Shown here in pieces: positions 26,683-35,712 of a stretch of DNA of 64,000 nucleotides. The DNA lies in NCBI GenBank assembly GCA_900539665.1, contig UQCV01000001.1, forward strand, positions 29,023 to 93,022. The letters are read 5' to 3'. The position numbers and the translations under genes were made by a program. This stretch comes from an uncultured Succinivibrionaceae bacterium (GTDB taxonomy: Bacteria; Pseudomonadota; Gammaproteobacteria; Enterobacterales; Succinivibrionaceae). The notes beneath the pieces were generated by a model. It searched no databases. It was given only the letters and a program-made list of their open reading frames with translations, and was not told the origin of the DNA. How positions within the stretch are numbered: position 1 is the stretch's first letter; every line of letters begins with the position of its first letter.

Positions 26683-27642
26683 ATGAGTTTTATAAATTCG
26701 GCCCTGTCTAGGATTAACAAGCTAGGAAGTAGCAGCCCGAAAGTGGAACCAGAACTAACAGAAGAAGCGTTAGCGGAGCTTAATGAAAAACGCATGCAAA
26801 GAATGCGTAAGCTCAGTGTATTTTTGTTTTATGTTCTAGGTTTTGGTTTAAGCTATCAAACAGCTATTTTTTTGTGGAATTTAGTACCGGCTGTGCGAGT
26901 AGAGCTTCCTGGTTTAAATAAGGATGAATTAGCTCAAATTCAGCAACCGGTGCAAGAAAAATTGCTTAGCAGTATGCACATCTTTGGCGAAGTTGGTGAA
27001 ATTGGAGCAGAAAATAATACTCCGACAGTTAAGGGGTCGACTCCGGGACAAGTGGTACGTAGCAAACTTAATGTGAAGATTAATGGTATTTCTGCTGCTA
27101 CCGACGGCCGTGGGGCGGTAACTCTTGTTTATAACGGCAAGGAAGAAACCTATGGGGTAGGGGACAAAATTGGTTCCGCTACCATCAAAGAAATTAAGCC
27201 GAATTCTATTATTGTGGATAATGTTGGACGCCAAGAAGAAATTATTTTTCTTGAAGATGATGGTCCAGTATCGCGTTACGAGGATGAAAAAGAATCTAAC
27301 AACGATACAAGTAATGATTCGAAGTTAACTAAACAAGAAATTCAAAATGTTAGGACAGAACTTTTGAGCAATCCAGGCAATTTGCTCAAATACATCAACA
27401 TTAAACCTGCAACTCGAGATGGCAGGGTTATAGGTTATGAACTTAATCCAGGCAGTGATAGTCGGTTATTTATTAACTCTGGGTTAAAAAGTGGTGATAT
27501 CGCGGTTGAAATCAATGGTAAGGATTTGACTAATAACGCGCAAGCAATGCAAGTTATGGGCGAATTACAAAACATGACCGAAGTATCCATAGTAATAGAT
27601 CGCAACGGTTCTCGTGAATCAATAAATCTTGACTTGAAGTAA
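26683..27642 (+). CDS. gspC: Type II secretion protein GspC
   Basis: Inner-membrane linker between the assembly platform and the secretin. One membrane helix at about residues 46-64, a homology region (about 125-195) that contacts the GspD N0 domain, a charged Asp/Asn/Ser linker, then a PDZ domain (about 225-319; residues GYELNPGSDSRLFINSGLKSGD), which takes part in cargo selection. 319 residues. First gene of a tightly packed operon (gspC-N, nudE); AGAGAGG precedes the ATG. Confidence 0.92.
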   Translation: MSFINSALSRINKLGSSSPKVEPELTEEALAELNEKRMQRMRKLSVFLFYVLGFGLSYQTAIFLWNLVPAVRVELPGLNKDELAQIQQPVQEKLLSSMHIFGEVGEIGAENNTPTVKGSTPGQVVRSKLNVKINGISAATDGRGAVTLVYNGKEETYGVGDKIGSATIKEIKPNSIIVDNVGRQEEIIFLEDDGPVSRYEDEKESNNDTSNDSKLTKQEIQNVRTELLSNPGNLLKYINIKPATRDGRVIGYELNPGSDSRLFINSGLKSGDIAVEINGKDLTNNAQAMQVMGELQNMTEVSIVIDRNGSRESINLDLK

Positions 27643-27651
27643 GTGTGACAT

Positions 27652-29676
27652 ATGAAGAATAGAAATTTATTGCGTAGTATTTTTGGGGTGATGGTTTTTT
27701 CCCTCATGGTATTGCTTCCAATTGAAGGAAGTGCAACTGCAGAGTATTCCGCGAGCTTCAAGGGCACGGATATTACTGAGTTCATCAACACCGTAGGGAA
27801 AAACTTAAACAAAAACTTCATTATTGATCCTGCAGTTCGTGGCAAGGTTAATGTAAGAAGCTATGATTTATTAACAGAAGAACAGTATTACCAATTCTTT
27901 TTGAGCGTACTTGAAGTTTATGGTTTTGCGGTAGTTCCTGCGGGCGATAATGTTTATAAAGTTGTTCGTTCTGCGGTTGCCAAGACTTCAGGGGTACCGC
28001 TTGATGACGAAGCGGCGGTTGGTGATGAAATGATCACTCGCGTGATTCCGGTGAAAAACGTAAGTGTGCGTGAACTTGCTCCATTATTGCGTGGTTTGAT
28101 TGATAATCAAGGTGCCGGCAACGTAGTGCACTATGAACCATCTAATGTGCTACTTATTACTGGTAGAGCCAATGTGGTTAATCGTTTGGTCGAAATTGTT
28201 GGTCGTGTAGACAAAGCTGGTAACCAAGACGTTGAAATTATTAAGCTTGAACACGCTTCAGCGGCTGAAGCTGTCCGTGTAGCTTTAAGTATTCTTAAAG
28301 ACGAAAAGGGTGGTAACGCAGCTTCAAGTTTACTTACTCCAAAATTGGTCGCTGATGAACGCACTAACTCAGTAATTATTTCAGGTGAACCTAGAGCACG
28401 TGAACGTGCGGTAAAATTGGTGAGAATGCTTGATAAAGAACAGGCTCAGTCAGGCAACACTAAGGTGTTCTATTTGCGTTATGCTAAGGCTGCTAACGTC
28501 CTTGAAACATTAACTGGTGTAAGTAAGTCTTTGACTAACTCAGAAGGTGCTTCTAATGGCAGCCAAGGCAACCAGAAAAAGATCAATATTTACGCTAATG
28601 AAGACACCAACTCCATTATCGTTAATGCCGAACCATCTTTAATGAAAGAGCTTGAAACTATCATTCGTAAACTTGATATCCGTCGCGCTCAGGTTTTAGT
28701 TGAGGCCATCATTGTTGAAATTACTGATGAAACTAACGCTAGCTTAGGTATTCAATGGGGCGGGACTGCTGGCAATAGATTAGCAACTGTGGTTCAAGAT
28801 CCATCTAGTAGCACCATTTCTAATATCTTAGCTAATGTTACTGACGGTAATGTAAATCCGGGTAGTTTAGCTACTGCGGTATCAGGCCCAAGCCTTGGTT
28901 TTTATAAGGGTAATTGGTTTGGTCTTATAAATGCGGTTCAAGTTGATGCACGTAATGACGTGCTTTCTACTCCAAGTATTATCACTCTTGATAATCAAGA
29001 AGCCGAATTTAATATTGGGCAAGAAGTTCCGGTAAAGACTGGGACTCAAACTAGCACTGATTCTACTAGCCGTTATGACACTATTGAACGTAAGACTGTA
29101 GGTACCAAGCTTAAGTTTGTGCCACAGATTAACGAAGGTGATAGCGTGTTATTGACTTTGGAACAAGAAGTTTCAAGTGTTGATTCTTCTAGTAAGAACA
29201 ACGAAAACGGCGAAACATTTAACGTGCGTACTATTAAAAACTCAGTCCTAGTAAAGAGTGGGGAAACTGTAGTTTTAGGTGGTCTTATGGATCATAAGAC
29301 CGTTGAAAACGTTAGTAAGGTTCCACTTCTTGGTGATATTCCTCTAATTGGTGAATTATTTAAACAAACCACCAGTTCAAGTGTGAAACGTAATCTTATG
29401 GTTTTCTTACGCCCTGTAATTTTGCGTGACGATATAGCCTACGCTAATATCTCAAATGCTAAGTACTCTATGTTCCGTGAAGAACAGCTACAGCGTAATA
29501 AGCGTGGGATTAGATTACTTCCAGTAAGACTATCAACTCCATTGTTACCTGAACTCAACAGTACCTTGGTTATTAGTCCTCGCGCTGTTCAGGTTGTTTC
29601 ATCCTCGGAAGAAGAATTACAACAGGCTTCAGAAGAAGGTGGTTTGTCTTATTATGATGCTTCTGCATCTCATTAA
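27652..29676 (+). CDS. gspD: Type II secretion secretin GspD
   Basis: Outer-membrane channel of 15 or so copies. Signal peptide (cleavage near residue 31), N0 domain (SFKGTDITEFINTVGKNLNKN), three KH-like N1-N3 repeats (about 130-375), then the secretin barrel with the family motif VPLLGDIPLIGELFK near residue 565. The C-terminal region past the barrel (about 60 residues) could be the docking site for a pilotin, but no gspS is found in the operon. 674 residues is within the usual range. Confidence 0.96.
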   Translation: MKNRNLLRSIFGVMVFSLMVLLPIEGSATAEYSASFKGTDITEFINTVGKNLNKNFIIDPAVRGKVNVRSYDLLTEEQYYQFFLSVLEVYGFAVVPAGDNVYKVVRSAVAKTSGVPLDDEAAVGDEMITRVIPVKNVSVRELAPLLRGLIDNQGAGNVVHYEPSNVLLITGRANVVNRLVEIVGRVDKAGNQDVEIIKLEHASAAEAVRVALSILKDEKGGNAASSLLTPKLVADERTNSVIISGEPRARERAVKLVRMLDKEQAQSGNTKVFYLRYAKAANVLETLTGVSKSLTNSEGASNGSQGNQKKINIYANEDTNSIIVNAEPSLMKELETIIRKLDIRRAQVLVEAIIVEITDETNASLGIQWGGTAGNRLATVVQDPSSSTISNILANVTDGNVNPGSLATAVSGPSLGFYKGNWFGLINAVQVDARNDVLSTPSIITLDNQEAEFNIGQEVPVKTGTQTSTDSTSRYDTIERKTVGTKLKFVPQINEGDSVLLTLEQEVSSVDSSSKNNENGETFNVRTIKNSVLVKSGETVVLGGLMDHKTVENVSKVPLLGDIPLIGELFKQTTSSSVKRNLMVFLRPVILRDDIAYANISNAKYSMFREEQLQRNKRGIRLLPVRLSTPLLPELNSTLVISPRAVQVVSSSEEELQQASEEGGLSYYDASASH

Positions 29677-29693
29677 GAAAGAGGCTTAGAATA

Positions 29694-31250
29694 ATGGCAG
29701 AAGAAACTAGTAGCCAGCTACCTGATATGGGCGGGCTTACAGTCGAAGAAGTTGCTGAAAACGAGGCCACGCTACAAGAAAAACCACTTGAAGAACGTAT
29801 CAAGTTACCATATGCCTTTGCTCGTGACTTTGGGGTGGTAATGAGACTTGTGGATAATAAAGTTGAAGCCTGCTTTAAAGAAGCACCAGCGTTGTCTACA
29901 GTGCTTGAGATTCAGCGTCTTATTAGTACTCAATTTGCGCCAGTGAAATTGACAGAAGAAGAATTTGATAATTTACTTTCAGATACTTATCAAAATGATT
30001 CTTCGGAAGCTCAACGTATCGCAAGCAATATGGGGGATGACGTTGAAGATTTAAGTTTAGCAGATGAACTTAATAAGGCGGATTTGCTAGATAATAGTGA
30101 AAACTCGCCGATGGTCCGCTTTATCAATGCAATGTTAGCTCAAGCAGTTAAAGAAGAAGCCTCAGATATTCACGTTGAACCTTATGAAAACAAATTAGTT
30201 ATCAGATTCCGCGTGGATGGTGTTTTGCATGAAAATATCGTCTTAGAGCGTAAATTTACCCCTTATTTGATTTCTCGTATTAAGGTTATGTCCAAAATGG
30301 ACATTTCTGAAAAACGTATTCCGCAAGATGGACGTATTTCTCTTATCGTTGGCGGTAAACAAGTCGACGTGCGTGTTTCCACTATACCGACAAGTTATAG
30401 TGAACGTATTGTAATGCGTATTCTTGATAAGAATAGTGTTCGCTTGAATCTTAGAGAACTTGGTTTAACCCCGGCAATCAGTAACGAGATTGAAAAACTC
30501 ATTAGAATGCCACACGGTATTATCTTGGTTACAGGGCCAACCGGTTCGGGTAAATCTACTACTTTGTATGCGGCCATTTCAGATATCAACAGTAAAGAGC
30601 GTAATATTCTGACTGTAGAAGACCCGGTTGAATATGATCTAGAAGGGATTGGACAAACTCCGGTAAATCCTAAGGTTGATATGACCTTTGCTCGAGCTTT
30701 GCGTGCCATCTTGCGTCAAGACCCTGATGTGGTAATGATCGGGGAAATTCGTGACCACGAAACTGCCGAAATTGCGGTGCAGGCTTCTTTAACTGGTCAC
30801 TTAGTGCTTTCTACTTTACACACCAACACAGCAGTTGGGGCTATAACTCGTCTTAAAGATATGGGCATTGAACCGTTCTTGCTGTCAACTTCTTTACTTG
30901 CTGTTTTAGCTCAGCGTTTGGTGCGTACTTTGTGTAAAAATTGTCGTGAAGAATCGGTTACCACACCGCATGAAATGGAATTGATGGGGTTAACAGAACC
31001 ACGTCGTATTTATCGTGCTTGCGGTTGTTCAGAATGTAACAACACTGGCTATCGTGGCCGTTGTGGGATTCATGAACTTGTTGAAGTTAATGACGATGTC
31101 CGCCTTGCTATTCATGGACCAGATGGGGAATTGGGGATTGAAAAGGTGGTTAGACCTTACACTCCAACCATACGCCAGGATGGCTTTTCTAAAGTTTTAG
31201 CAGGCATGACGACTGTTGAAGAAGTTATGCGCGTAACAAGCGGAGAATAA
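29694..31250 (+). CDS. gspE: Type II secretion ATPase GspE
   Basis: Cytoplasmic hexameric ATPase driving pseudopilus assembly. Walker A GPTGSGKST at residues 281-289, Asp box and Walker B region (RQDPDVVMIGEIRD), His box (LSTLHTNTA), and a zinc finger made of CKNC and CSEC pairs. The N-terminal domain (about 1-150) binds GspL. 518 residues. AGAGG lies upstream of the ATG. Confidence 0.97.
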   Translation: MAEETSSQLPDMGGLTVEEVAENEATLQEKPLEERIKLPYAFARDFGVVMRLVDNKVEACFKEAPALSTVLEIQRLISTQFAPVKLTEEEFDNLLSDTYQNDSSEAQRIASNMGDDVEDLSLADELNKADLLDNSENSPMVRFINAMLAQAVKEEASDIHVEPYENKLVIRFRVDGVLHENIVLERKFTPYLISRIKVMSKMDISEKRIPQDGRISLIVGGKQVDVRVSTIPTSYSERIVMRILDKNSVRLNLRELGLTPAISNEIEKLIRMPHGIILVTGPTGSGKSTTLYAAISDINSKERNILTVEDPVEYDLEGIGQTPVNPKVDMTFARALRAILRQDPDVVMIGEIRDHETAEIAVQASLTGHLVLSTLHTNTAVGAITRLKDMGIEPFLLSTSLLAVLAQRLVRTLCKNCREESVTTPHEMELMGLTEPRRIYRACGCSECNNTGYRGRCGIHELVEVNDDVRLAIHGPDGELGIEKVVRPYTPTIRQDGFSKVLAGMTTVEEVMRVTSGE

Positions 31251-31253
31251 TTT

Positions 31254-32495
31254 ATGCCAGCCTATAAATATACTGCTTTAAATGATAAAGGACGTCAGGT
31301 CAAAGGGGTGCTTGAGGCTGAAAATCCTAAATCGTTACGTGCTATTTTAAAGGAACGTAAGCTTGTTCCTGTGGAAATTACAGAATCGCAAGAAGCGGTT
31401 ACCGACAATAAAGATAGTGGCTTTCAGCCATGGTGGCGCCGGTTGTTTAGACCGACCATGAGTGCGTCATCTCTTACCTTAGTGACAAGACAGCTGGCAA
31501 CTTTGGTTTCATCTTCAATGCCGATTGAAGAATCACTTCGCGCGGTAGCACAGCAATGTGAAAACCCTAAACACGGGGCGATTATTTCAGCTGTGCGGAC
31601 TAAGGTTTGTGAAGGTCTATCTTTAGCGGAAGCGATGAAAAAATTTCCGGGTGTATTTGACGACCTCTATGTGTCAATGGTAGCTGCCGGTGAAAAGTCA
31701 GGACATTTAGATGATGTCTTATTGCGCCTAGCAGATTACACCGAAAGCAAACAAGAATTAAAAGCCAAAATTACTCAAGCTCTGATCTACCCAATTATGC
31801 TTACTTTAGTAGCTGTAGCGGTTATCGGTTTATTGCTTTCTTCTGTGGTGCCAAAGGTAGTTGAACAGTTCGTGCATATGAAATCGACCTTGCCAACAAG
31901 TACTGTAATCTTGATTTCTTTATCTGATTTTGTCAAAGAATATGGGATCTTGATTGTTTTGTTTTTTGGGGTGGTAATTACGGGTTTTTCTATGTTAATG
32001 CGCCACAAAAGCTTTAAGTATCGGGTACACGGTATTATTTTGCAGTTACCCGTAATTGGTAAGGTTAGTCGTTCCCTTAACACTTCGCGTTATGCACAAA
32101 CCTTAAGTATTCTTCATGCTAGTGCGGTACCTCTTATTGAAGGGATGCACATTGCTTCTGATACTCTTACTAATGTAGTGGCTCGTGAAAGATTGCAAGC
32201 TGCGGCAGAAAGTGTGCGTGAAGGTCGCGGTCTTTCTCGTTCTTTAGCTGACACCAAAATATTTTCACCGATGATGCTACATATGGTTTCATCAGGGGAA
32301 AAAAGTGGTGAATTAGAAAACATGCTAGGTCGAGCAGCGCTAAACCAAAGCAACGAATTTAAACGCAACGTGCAGATGGCTTTGTCGGTGTTTGAACCGT
32401 TACTTATCGTCTCAATGGCAGGCATCGTTTTATTTATTGTTATTTCAATCCTGCAACCATTGATGCAGATGAATTCTATGGTGAGTGGTCGTTAG
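31254..32495 (+). CDS. gspF: Type II secretion platform protein GspF
   Basis: Polytopic inner-membrane platform protein (three membrane helices; around residues 175-200, 225-245 and 380-400) with two homologous cytoplasmic helical domains, each carrying the family pattern (LVTRQLATLVSSSMPIEESL and YAQTLSILHASAVPLIEGM). 413 residues. Starts three bases after the gspE stop. Confidence 0.96.
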   Translation: MPAYKYTALNDKGRQVKGVLEAENPKSLRAILKERKLVPVEITESQEAVTDNKDSGFQPWWRRLFRPTMSASSLTLVTRQLATLVSSSMPIEESLRAVAQQCENPKHGAIISAVRTKVCEGLSLAEAMKKFPGVFDDLYVSMVAAGEKSGHLDDVLLRLADYTESKQELKAKITQALIYPIMLTLVAVAVIGLLLSSVVPKVVEQFVHMKSTLPTSTVILISLSDFVKEYGILIVLFFGVVITGFSMLMRHKSFKYRVHGIILQLPVIGKVSRSLNTSRYAQTLSILHASAVPLIEGMHIASDTLTNVVARERLQAAAESVREGRGLSRSLADTKIFSPMMLHMVSSGEKSGELENMLGRAALNQSNEFKRNVQMALSVFEPLLIVSMAGIVLFIVISILQPLMQMNSMVSGR

Positions 32496-32526
32496 ACTGT
32501 TCAAAGTATATAACAGAGGAGTTTAT

Positions 32527-32976
32527 ATGAAAAAGAATCGCGGTTTTACCCTCTTAGAAATCATGGTGGTAATCGTAATTTTAGGTCTACTTGCTGGCTT
32601 GGTTGTGCCAAATGTTATGGGTAGTGCTGATCAGGCTAAGGTGCAAAAAGTTGTAACCGACATTACTCAGTTAGAAACAGCGCTTAAGCAATATAAGCTT
32701 GATGTAGGTCGTTATCCGACTACAACTCAAGGTTTAAAAGCTTTGGTTGAAAAACCAACTGAAGCTCCTATTCCAAAAAAGTACCGTACTGATGGTTATG
32801 TAGAAAGATTAACTCAGGATCCATGGCAGATGGATTACTACTACAAGATGCCTGGTGATCACGGTAAGCTTGATTTGTTCAGTGCAGGTCCAGATGGTGA
32901 ACCTAACACTTGTGATGATATTGGTAATTGGAACATGGATAACCCTCCAACCGAAGATACCTGTGCTAACAATTAA
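32527..32976 (+). CDS. gspG: Major pseudopilin GspG
   Basis: Main subunit of the type II pseudopilus. ATG 32527 with AGAGGAG upstream gives a short leader MKKNRG followed by the prepilin motif FTLLEIMVVIVILGLLAGLV, cleaved by the prepilin peptidase GspO. The C-terminal loop DPWQMDYYYKMPGDHGKLDLF and the acidic tail bind calcium in this family. 149 residues. No gspO gene lies in the window, so the peptidase must be encoded elsewhere. Confidence 0.96.
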   Translation: MKKNRGFTLLEIMVVIVILGLLAGLVVPNVMGSADQAKVQKVVTDITQLETALKQYKLDVGRYPTTTQGLKALVEKPTEAPIPKKYRTDGYVERLTQDPWQMDYYYKMPGDHGKLDLFSAGPDGEPNTCDDIGNWNMDNPPTEDTCANN

Positions 32977-33679
32977 TAATATAAATCTAAAGCAGGCTCC
33001 GGCCTGCTTTAGCTGTGGTTATAAGTCACGTTCTTTAGGGCGTAAGTATGCGAGAAACCGCGGTTTTACTTTGATTGAAATTTTGTTGGTGGTCTTTATT
33101 ATGGGACTATCAGCATCCTTAGTGTCTTTGTCTTTGCCTCCGTCTCCTACGCTTGAGGGAGACGCAAATGAGCAAGCAGAGAGACTAATGTTTATTATGC
33201 AGGAAATTTCAGATCGTGCTTCGATGGAAGGTCGGGTTATTGGTCTTAGATTAGAACCAGACGGTTATACTTTTTTAAAAAGAGTACGTTCCCCTGCCAA
33301 AACAGTTAAATCCTCATCTCTTGAAACTGAGTTAAGAAAAACTTATTGGGATGAGATGGTCTGGACTGAATATACATACGAAGAATTGGCGACATCTAAA
33401 AAATTTGGTGAAGAAATAACTGTTTCTTTGGAAGTAGGTGGCCTGTCGATTGAAGAACATAAAGATGATTCTTTAGATGCAGTAGATTTTGATCGAGACC
33501 GGCATAATGCTAATGCGCAATTGATGCCCCAAATTCTTTTTTATCCTACGGGCGAAGTAACTCCGTTTAGGATTTTATTTAAGACTGATGGCAAATACGA
33601 TAAGAATGCCCCAGTAATGCTAATTGGATCTGAATTAGGTAATTTTCATCTTTTTGATCCAGAGAAAGATAAACTTTAG
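32963..33679 (+). CDS. gspH: Minor pseudopilin GspH (start uncertain)
   Basis: Minor type II pseudopilin. The prepilin motif ARNRG-FTLIEILLVVFIMG is clear and the rest (about 205 residues) has the GspH layout. The start is a problem: in this frame there is no ATG, GTG or TTG between the gspG stop and the cleavage site. GTG at 32963 gives a 34-residue leader and overlaps gspG. An ATG at 33048 with TTTAGGG upstream would give the expected short leader but is one base out of frame. Either the long leader is real, a non-standard start is used, or there is a one-base indel near 33050. Confidence 0.8.
   Translation: MLTINNINLKQAPACFSCGYKSRSLGRKYARNRGFTLIEILLVVFIMGLSASLVSLSLPPSPTLEGDANEQAERLMFIMQEISDRASMEGRVIGLRLEPDGYTFLKRVRSPAKTVKSSSLETELRKTYWDEMVWTEYTYEELATSKKFGEEITVSLEVGGLSIEEHKDDSLDAVDFDRDRHNANAQLMPQILFYPTGEVTPFRILFKTDGKYDKNAPVMLIGSELGNFHLFDPEKDKL
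32987..33012 (+). other. Perfect stem-loop between gspG and gspH
   Basis: CTAAAGCAGGC and GCCTGCTTTAG form an uninterrupted 11-bp stem with a TCCG loop, starting 11 bases after the gspG stop. No T-run follows, so it is more like an mRNA 3'-end stabiliser or processing signal that could raise major pseudopilin over minor pseudopilin levels. Confidence 0.75.
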
Positions 33680-33693
33680 TGAGTGGAGGCAAT

Positions 33694-34062
33694 ATGCGTA
33701 AGCACAGAGGTATGACTCTTATCGAAGTATTGATCGCACTCAGTGTCTTTGCGATTTCTGGTTCGGCTGTGATCTATTCAGTCATGAATGCTATGAATGG
33801 CATCATGGGGTTAGAAGAAAGTTTTAAATCTGAATTAGTAGCCAAAAACGTATTGACTGAACTAAAGCTTGAGCACAAATGGCCTTCTCCTAGTTGGGTT
33901 ACTAACAAGACAGAACAAGCGGGACGGGTTTGGTACTATAGATATCGTGGTCAGTTGACTCAAGATGCCGATTTTAGAGCTATTGAAGTTGAAGTTTTTG
34001 CCGATTCTCATGTGACAACTTCCACCCCGGTAGCCATTCTTAAAACATATGTAAGCAGGTGA
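33694..34062 (+). CDS. gspI: Minor pseudopilin GspI
   Basis: Pseudopilus-tip protein. ATG 33694 (GGAGG upstream) gives leader MRKHRG and the class III motif MTLIEVLIALSVFAISG; the residue after the cleaved glycine is Met instead of Phe, which is common for GspI. 122 residues. Starts 14 bases after gspH and overlaps gspJ slightly. Confidence 0.94.
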   Translation: MRKHRGMTLIEVLIALSVFAISGSAVIYSVMNAMNGIMGLEESFKSELVAKNVLTELKLEHKWPSPSWVTNKTEQAGRVWYYRYRGQLTQDADFRAIEVEVFADSHVTTSTPVAILKTYVSR

Positions 34063-34067
34063 TCATG

Positions 34068-34664
34068 ATGCGAAAAAACGGTTTTACGCTGATTGAAGTC
34101 ATGATTTCAGTGCTAATTCTTTCGATCTTAGCGTCAGCAACTTATGAGCTTATGACCCAGGTGGTAGACTCTGACATCCAAATTCGAGAAAAAACAGAAC
34201 GTTTTGCGGCCGTGCAACGCGCTTTCATGTTGATGGAAAAAGACTATACCCAAATGGCTCCACGCATGACCCGCTTTGGTGGAGGATCTTCTGCCTTCGT
34301 TCTTGAATACGGGGACCGCAAATATGAGTCAGATGGTTTTGGTATTTCATTTGTTAGGGGTGGGGCTTTAAATCCAGGAGCCGAACTTCCACGTGGACAA
34401 CTAGTTAGAGTATGGTATCGCTTAAAAGACGGTGATTTAGAACGAGCTACATATTCATATGCGGATACGATCATAGGTTATGAACCTAAGTTTGAAAAGT
34501 TTTTACCGGGCGTTAAAGATTTAAAAGTATATTTTTACCGTATGGGGATGTGGTCAAAAACTTGGAACCAACGTAAGGATGTTCCATCTGGGATTAGGCT
34601 GGAATTTGAATTAGAGGATTATGGCAAAATGACTCTAATCTACTACGTGCCGGCGGGGGTCTAG
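34068..34664 (+). CDS. gspJ: Minor pseudopilin GspJ
   Basis: Pseudopilus-tip protein forming the GspI-J-K complex. Leader MRKNG then FTLIEVMISVLILSILASA. Two ATGs lie side by side (34065 and 34068); the second is better spaced from AGGTG. About 198 residues, normal for the family, with the RFGGGSSAFVLEYGDR and VRVWYRLKDGDLERATY blocks typical of GspJ. Confidence 0.94.
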   Translation: MRKNGFTLIEVMISVLILSILASATYELMTQVVDSDIQIREKTERFAAVQRAFMLMEKDYTQMAPRMTRFGGGSSAFVLEYGDRKYESDGFGISFVRGGALNPGAELPRGQLVRVWYRLKDGDLERATYSYADTIIGYEPKFEKFLPGVKDLKVYFYRMGMWSKTWNQRKDVPSGIRLEFELEDYGKMTLIYYVPAGV

Positions 34665-34665
34665 A

Positions 34666-35712
34666 ATGGTAAAAAAGATCAACGTGCGTCGCCGAGGTAT
34701 GGCCTTAATCATTGTTTTAATTGCAGTTGCTATTATGGTGGCTTCAGCTGCAACCATTACGTCTCGTTTTAATCGCGTTTTATTTATTACGACAAATGCC
34801 AACTTTTATGACCGCGCATGGTGGTATGTTGCGGGGATTGAGGGCATTGCCATGAAGTATATGAAGGACGATTTTAAAAAGACGCCGACTAAAGTTTATT
34901 TAGGGATGAATTGGGCTCAACCAAACCAAGTTATCCCTCTAGATGAAGCTATTATTACCGGTACGGTTAAAGATGAAATGGCATGCTTTAATATCAATTC
35001 TTTGGCAACCGACATCACTTATAGCAATGAAACATCCAAGGAACGCGACATGCTAGATCAAGATTTGCGTTCAGAACGGTACCAAGTTTTGGTGTTTAGA
35101 AACTTATTGGAACAGATGGGCGCAGATGCTACAGTTGCTCAAACAATTTCTGATTCAGCAGTGGACTGGATCGATACTGATAACAATATGCGTTCTTCAA
35201 TGGGGGCCGAGGATCAATTTTATTTGGCGGGTAAAAATCCACATTTAACTAGCCGGAATCGTTTTTACGATAAGAGTGAATTACGGTCAGTTCATGGCAT
35301 GACGGCCGAACTTTACCGTAGAATTGAACCAATGATTTGTGCGCTACCAGAAGATAAATTCGTGGTTAGTATCAATACGCTAAATTATCGCCAAGCGCCA
35401 CTTTTGAGTGCCCTCTTTTTAGGTCATTTGCCATTAGAAGAAGCAGTAAAGCTAATTGAAAACCGCCCGAATTTTGGGTGGGACAGTTACGCTGGTTTTT
35501 TCCGTGAAGATGGGGTTGAATCACGAATGGCTGAACGTTATGGCCTTAAAACTCGATTGACGAGCGCTTTGGTGGTGAATTCAAATTATTTTGTGATGAA
35601 TATTACTGTTAAATTTGACGACGACAGTTATGCTTTCGTGTCTAGAATAAAAAGAGAAAGCGATTCCCAATTGATGGTATATCAGCGGTTTATAGGAGAA
35701 CTTTATGAGTGA
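34666..35712 (+). CDS. gspK: Minor pseudopilin GspK
   Basis: Large pseudopilin that caps the pseudopilus. Leader MVKKINVRRRG followed by MALIIVLIAVAIMVASAA; like other GspK proteins it lacks the Glu at position 5 of the mature protein. Large helical insertion domain with NINSL and DWID motifs (calcium-binding region). 348 residues. Overlaps gspL by 8 bases. Confidence 0.94.
   Translation: MVKKINVRRRGMALIIVLIAVAIMVASAATITSRFNRVLFITTNANFYDRAWWYVAGIEGIAMKYMKDDFKKTPTKVYLGMNWAQPNQVIPLDEAIITGTVKDEMACFNINSLATDITYSNETSKERDMLDQDLRSERYQVLVFRNLLEQMGADATVAQTISDSAVDWIDTDNNMRSSMGAEDQFYLAGKNPHLTSRNRFYDKSELRSVHGMTAELYRRIEPMICALPEDKFVVSINTLNYRQAPLLSALFLGHLPLEEAVKLIENRPNFGWDSYAGFFREDGVESRMAERYGLKTRLTSALVVNSNYFVMNITVKFDDDSYAFVSRIKRESDSQLMVYQRFIGELYE

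Noticed and set aside
32855..32962. Upstream part of the gspH open frame inside gspG as coding sequence
   Set aside because: It overlaps the conserved gspG C-terminus in another frame and matches nothing in GspH.
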